In this document: positions 5,679-7,480 of the stretch, one piece after another
Layout of the letters: the number at the start of each line of letters is the position of its first letter
How positions within the stretch are numbered: the first letter of the stretch is position 1
From: Acidobacteriota bacterium
GTDB lineage: Bacteria; Acidobacteriota; Terriglobia; Terriglobales; SCQP01
Length of the DNA: 7,480 bases
Direction: 5' to 3'
Assembly: GCA_021823305.1 (NCBI GenBank)
Contig: JAKAOE010000086.1
Span: forward strand, 1-7,480
The notes under the pieces: model-generated
Database searches by the model: none
What the model was told of the DNA's origin: nothing
Seen by the model: only the letters and a program-made list of their open reading frames with translations
Made by a program: the position numbers and the translations under genes

Positions 5679-5687
5679 GACGCTTAC

Positions 5688-5892
5688 CTCGAAAGCTTCG
5701 GTATATCCGCAACAAAGTCACGTGTACGCTGGCGTGACGATTTCCCGTGAAGATCGGCGGTCGGTTGTCTAAATCATCTGTCACACAGTGCGTTCATTGG
5801 CCGCACCTTTCGTGCCCGTAATCAAAATTCATGATATCGTAGTCCGTACATCGAAATTCGCAACAATCTTTCGTTTTTCACTGAAACCACCA
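5688..5892 (+). promoter_or_regulatory. Leader region of the Fic gene, AT-richer than its surroundings
   Basis: This 205-bp stretch between the IS66 end and the Fic start holds no gene I can support. It has an inverted repeat GTCACG (5717-5722) / CGTGAC (5733-5738) that could be an operator. It also has the first copy of a 10-base word, TCGTTTTTCA (5871-5880), repeated at 5901-5910 inside the gene, with a two-mismatch form at 5921-5930. I see no strong -35/-10 pair and no Shine-Dalgarno sequence before the ATG at 5893. The Fic promoter must lie here or come from the flanking IS end. Confidence 0.35.
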
Positions 5893-7401
5893 ATGGAGCA
5901 TCGTTTTTCAGGGCCGGCCACGATTTTTCATGGCGTTGCGCTCCCCGAAAGGGCCACGCCTGCTGGCTATGCGGCGCTCATTGATGCCTATGCGCTCCGC
6001 GTTCCGTTCCCTCACACTCTTTCCGCCACTGGCGAACACCATCGAAAAAAGGACTACCCAGGATGGCGAATCTTGACCCCACGCCACGCCCCTTCCCCCG
6101 ATCTGGAAGGGCATCTCACCTTCGCCCTCAAGTATGAGGGTCTCGATCTGGTTGTCCTGAAGCGTCTGTTCGCCACGCTGGAACCGAAGGATGTCGAAGC
6201 CATCGTCCGAGCCAAACCCACGGGCCGCTACGCGCGGCGGATTTGGTTCCTATACGAATGGCTTCTCGACCGGCGGCTTGAGCTTCCAGACGCGGACAAG
6301 GGAAACTTCGAACCGGTTGTCGATTCCGAGCAGCAATGGTCTATACCAGGGGAGAATTCATCCCGGCATCGAGTTCGCAATAACCTTCCCGGCACACCAA
6401 AATTCTGTCCACTGGTCTTCCGGACCGCCGCACTGGAAGCATTTGCCGCGATGGACCTCGCGCATCGCGCGCGGGAAGTTGTCGCCCACGTACCCAAGGA
6501 CGTCCTGGCGCGTACGGCAGCTTTCCTGTTGCTCAAGGATTCGCGATCAAGCTACGCCATTGAAGGGGAGCACCCGCCACAGGACCGCATTCAGCGATGG
6601 GGGCGTGCTATCGGCGAGGCCGGGAACCGCCCTATTGAGCTGGATGAATTGCTCCGCCTGCAAGCGCTGGTTATCGGCGATGCACGGTTTGTCCGCCTCG
6701 GCTTGCGTGCAGAGGGTGGCTTCGTCGGTGAGCATGATCGCGAGTCGCGCATGCCGATTCCGGATCACATCAGCGCGCGGCCGGAGGATTTGAGGGGCCT
6801 GATCGAAGGGCTGGTCGCCTTCGACCGAATTGCCGCGCAGGATCTTGATGCCGTCGTTGCTGCCGCCATTCTCGCCTTTGGCTTTGTCTACATCCATCCC
6901 TTCGTTGATGGAAACGGGCGCATCCACCGCTACCTGATTCACCACGTACTTGCGCGGCGCGGCTTTAACCCGCCGGGAATCGTGTTTCCGGTGTCGGCCG
7001 CGATTCTGGAGCGCAGCGATGAGTACCGTGCCGTCCTGGAGAACTACTCACGGCGCCTTCTGCCCCTTATTGCTTGGCGGGCGACGGCGGATGGCAATGT
7101 TGACGTTCAAAACGACACCGGGGATTACTATCGGTTTTTCGACGCGACCCCACACGCTGAGTTCCTTTTTGCTTGCGTTCGCAAGACTATCGAAGAAGAT
7201 CTCCCGCGCGAAACCGAATTTCTCGCTCGCTACGACCGATTTCGGGGGCGTATCGACGAAATCGTCAACATGCCAGATCGTACCGTTGACCTGCTGTTCC
7301 GCTTTCTACACCAAAACGGCGGACGACTCTCGAAGCGCGCCCGCGAGCAAGAATTCAGCCGGTTCACGGACGCTGAAGTGGCCGATGCCGAAGAGGCGTA
7401 A
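5893..7401 (+). CDS. Fic-family AMP-transferase-type protein, class II (N-terminal inhibitory motif)
   Basis: A 502-residue protein. The Fic core motif is perfect: HPFVDGNGRIHR with catalytic His335, Asp339, and the nucleotide-binding GNGR up to Arg346. Upstream, SYAIEG (Ser220 to Gly225) matches the [S/T]xxxE[G/N] inhibitory helix, with Glu224 poised to block ATP. It is thus a class II, self-inhibited Fic enzyme, expected to add AMP (or another phosphate-containing group) to a Ser, Thr or Tyr of a target protein. The first 200 residues (starting ATIFHGVALPERATPAGY, and including GRYARRIWFLYEWLLDRRLE) form a distinct N-terminal region seen in a long subfamily of Fic proteins. The C-terminus has a probable winged-helix-like part (GGRLSKRAREQEF). 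The frame is open from a GTG at 5788, but similarity starts near the ATG at 5893, so I chose that. Codons are visibly AT-richer than in the rtcB operon, suggesting transfer. The TAA stop is formed by an IS66 end, so a few terminal residues have probably been lost. Confidence 0.88.
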   Translation: MEHRFSGPATIFHGVALPERATPAGYAALIDAYALRVPFPHTLSATGEHHRKKDYPGWRILTPRHAPSPDLEGHLTFALKYEGLDLVVLKRLFATLEPKDVEAIVRAKPTGRYARRIWFLYEWLLDRRLELPDADKGNFEPVVDSEQQWSIPGENSSRHRVRNNLPGTPKFCPLVFRTAALEAFAAMDLAHRAREVVAHVPKDVLARTAAFLLLKDSRSSYAIEGEHPPQDRIQRWGRAIGEAGNRPIELDELLRLQALVIGDARFVRLGLRAEGGFVGEHDRESRMPIPDHISARPEDLRGLIEGLVAFDRIAAQDLDAVVAAAILAFGFVYIHPFVDGNGRIHRYLIHHVLARRGFNPPGIVFPVSAAILERSDEYRAVLENYSRRLLPLIAWRATADGNVDVQNDTGDYYRFFDATPHAEFLFACVRKTIEEDLPRETEFLARYDRFRGRIDEIVNMPDRTVDLLFRFLHQNGGRLSKRAREQEFSRFTDAEVADAEEA

Positions 7402-7480
7402 GCGTACGGTGAGAGCCGTCCAAACAAGTGTCCACTTGCGGTGAAGTGGACACTTGCGAGGAGCGGGCTTCGGCTACGCC
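7398..7480 (+). mobile_element. Terminus of a second IS66-family element (continues past window)
   Basis: GTAAGCGTACGG at 7398-7409 matches the IS66 terminus at 5687 (minus strand) in 11 of 12 bases, but points to the right, so this element's body lies beyond the window. It is not the same copy, because the sequence differs after base 12. No open frame can be judged in the 83 bases seen. Whether this is the left or right end of the IS is not determined. Confidence 0.68.
7425..7456. repeat. 13-bp perfect hairpin just inside the right IS end
   Basis: CAAGTGTCCACTT (7425-7437) and AAGTGGACACTTG (7444-7456) pair perfectly around the 6-base loop GCGGTG. Lying 27 bases inside the IS66 terminus, it may be a transposase or regulator binding site, or a terminator-like stem that blocks transcription entering the IS from the Fic gene. 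Confidence 0.6.

Larger units (their letters stand above)
4697..5687 (-). mobile_element. IS66-family element, internally deleted and lacking one end
   Basis: One terminus is present: reading leftwards from 5687 the minus strand gives GTAAGCGTCCGG, the characteristic IS66 terminal sequence. Only about 25 bases further on, tnpC coding sequence begins in its middle, so tnpA, tnpB and the N-terminal part of tnpC have been deleted. The other terminus is absent: the tnpC match stops near 4697 and no second GTAAGCG-type end occurs before the tRNA. The 8-bp target duplication expected for IS66 therefore cannot be checked. This is a dead remnant of about 1 kb. Confidence 0.85.

Noticed and set aside
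5578..5784. Small minus-strand frame beginning MTDDLDNRPPIF
   Set aside because: It runs through the IS66 terminus into antisense-type sequence, has no ribosome site and matches nothing I know. At best about 32 codons lie outside the IS.
5788..5892. GTG at 5788 as the Fic start
   Set aside because: The 35 extra residues have no family resemblance, and the conserved N-terminus begins just after the ATG at 5893.
6191..6793. Second plus-strand frame inside the Fic gene
   Set aside because: Ser/Arg-rich shadow; the Fic frame carries all the motifs.
5688..7397. Target-site duplication bracketing the Fic unit
   Set aside because: The 8 bases beside each inner IS end (CTCGAAAG and GAAGAGGC) differ. 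Inner ends would not be expected to match anyway, and the outer ends are lost or outside the window.
1..7480. CRISPR array, riboswitch, rRNA or replication origin
   Set aside because: I see no regularly spaced repeats, no recognisable riboswitch core, no rRNA segments and no DnaA-box clusters on either strand.

Overview
The window looks like chromosome of a high-GC bacterium. The left part is very GC-rich, with G or C at nearly every third codon position. The mix of an archease/RtcB RNA-repair operon, a clan AA retropepsin-like protease, a MarR/YceI pair and IS66 debris would fit Acidobacteriota or a similar soil phylum. That placement is a guess; no marker gene here settles it.

Positions 1-2898 hold a tight plus-strand operon of four genes: the 3' part of a PRPP-synthetase-like phosphoribosyltransferase, a dienelactone-hydrolase-type alpha/beta hydrolase, archease, and the RNA ligase RtcB. 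Archease activates RtcB, so the last two genes are a functional pair, joined by an ATGA overlap. RtcB keeps all the expected metal ligands and the guanylated histidine. A minus-strand retropepsin-like protease converges on rtcB, and its last 32 codons run antisense into the rtcB 3' end.

Positions 3267-4479 hold, from right to left on the minus strand, tRNA-Leu(CAA), a MarR-family regulator, a MarR-like palindromic operator, and a YceI-family gene that has lost its first half. The break in yceI falls where a ribosome-binding-site-like word and a coding word coincide. A perfect 12-bp GC hairpin follows the yceI stop. Next to it is a 112-bp interval bounded by 14-bp inverted repeats that resembles a miniature mobile or intergenic repeat element.

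Positions 4536-7480 are an accessory region. They hold the 3' remnant of an unrecognised gene with its own terminator, joined to an IS66-family transposase that lacks both ends. One IS66 terminal repeat (outer end at 5687) is joined almost directly to mid-tnpC, so tnpA, tnpB and the tnpC N-terminus are missing. A complete-looking class II Fic protein gene of visibly lower GC follows. A second IS66-type terminus begins at 7398, pointing the other way, and it supplies the Fic stop codon. The Fic gene thus sits between two IS66 ends, like the cargo of a composite transposon, in a hotspot of truncation and fusion.
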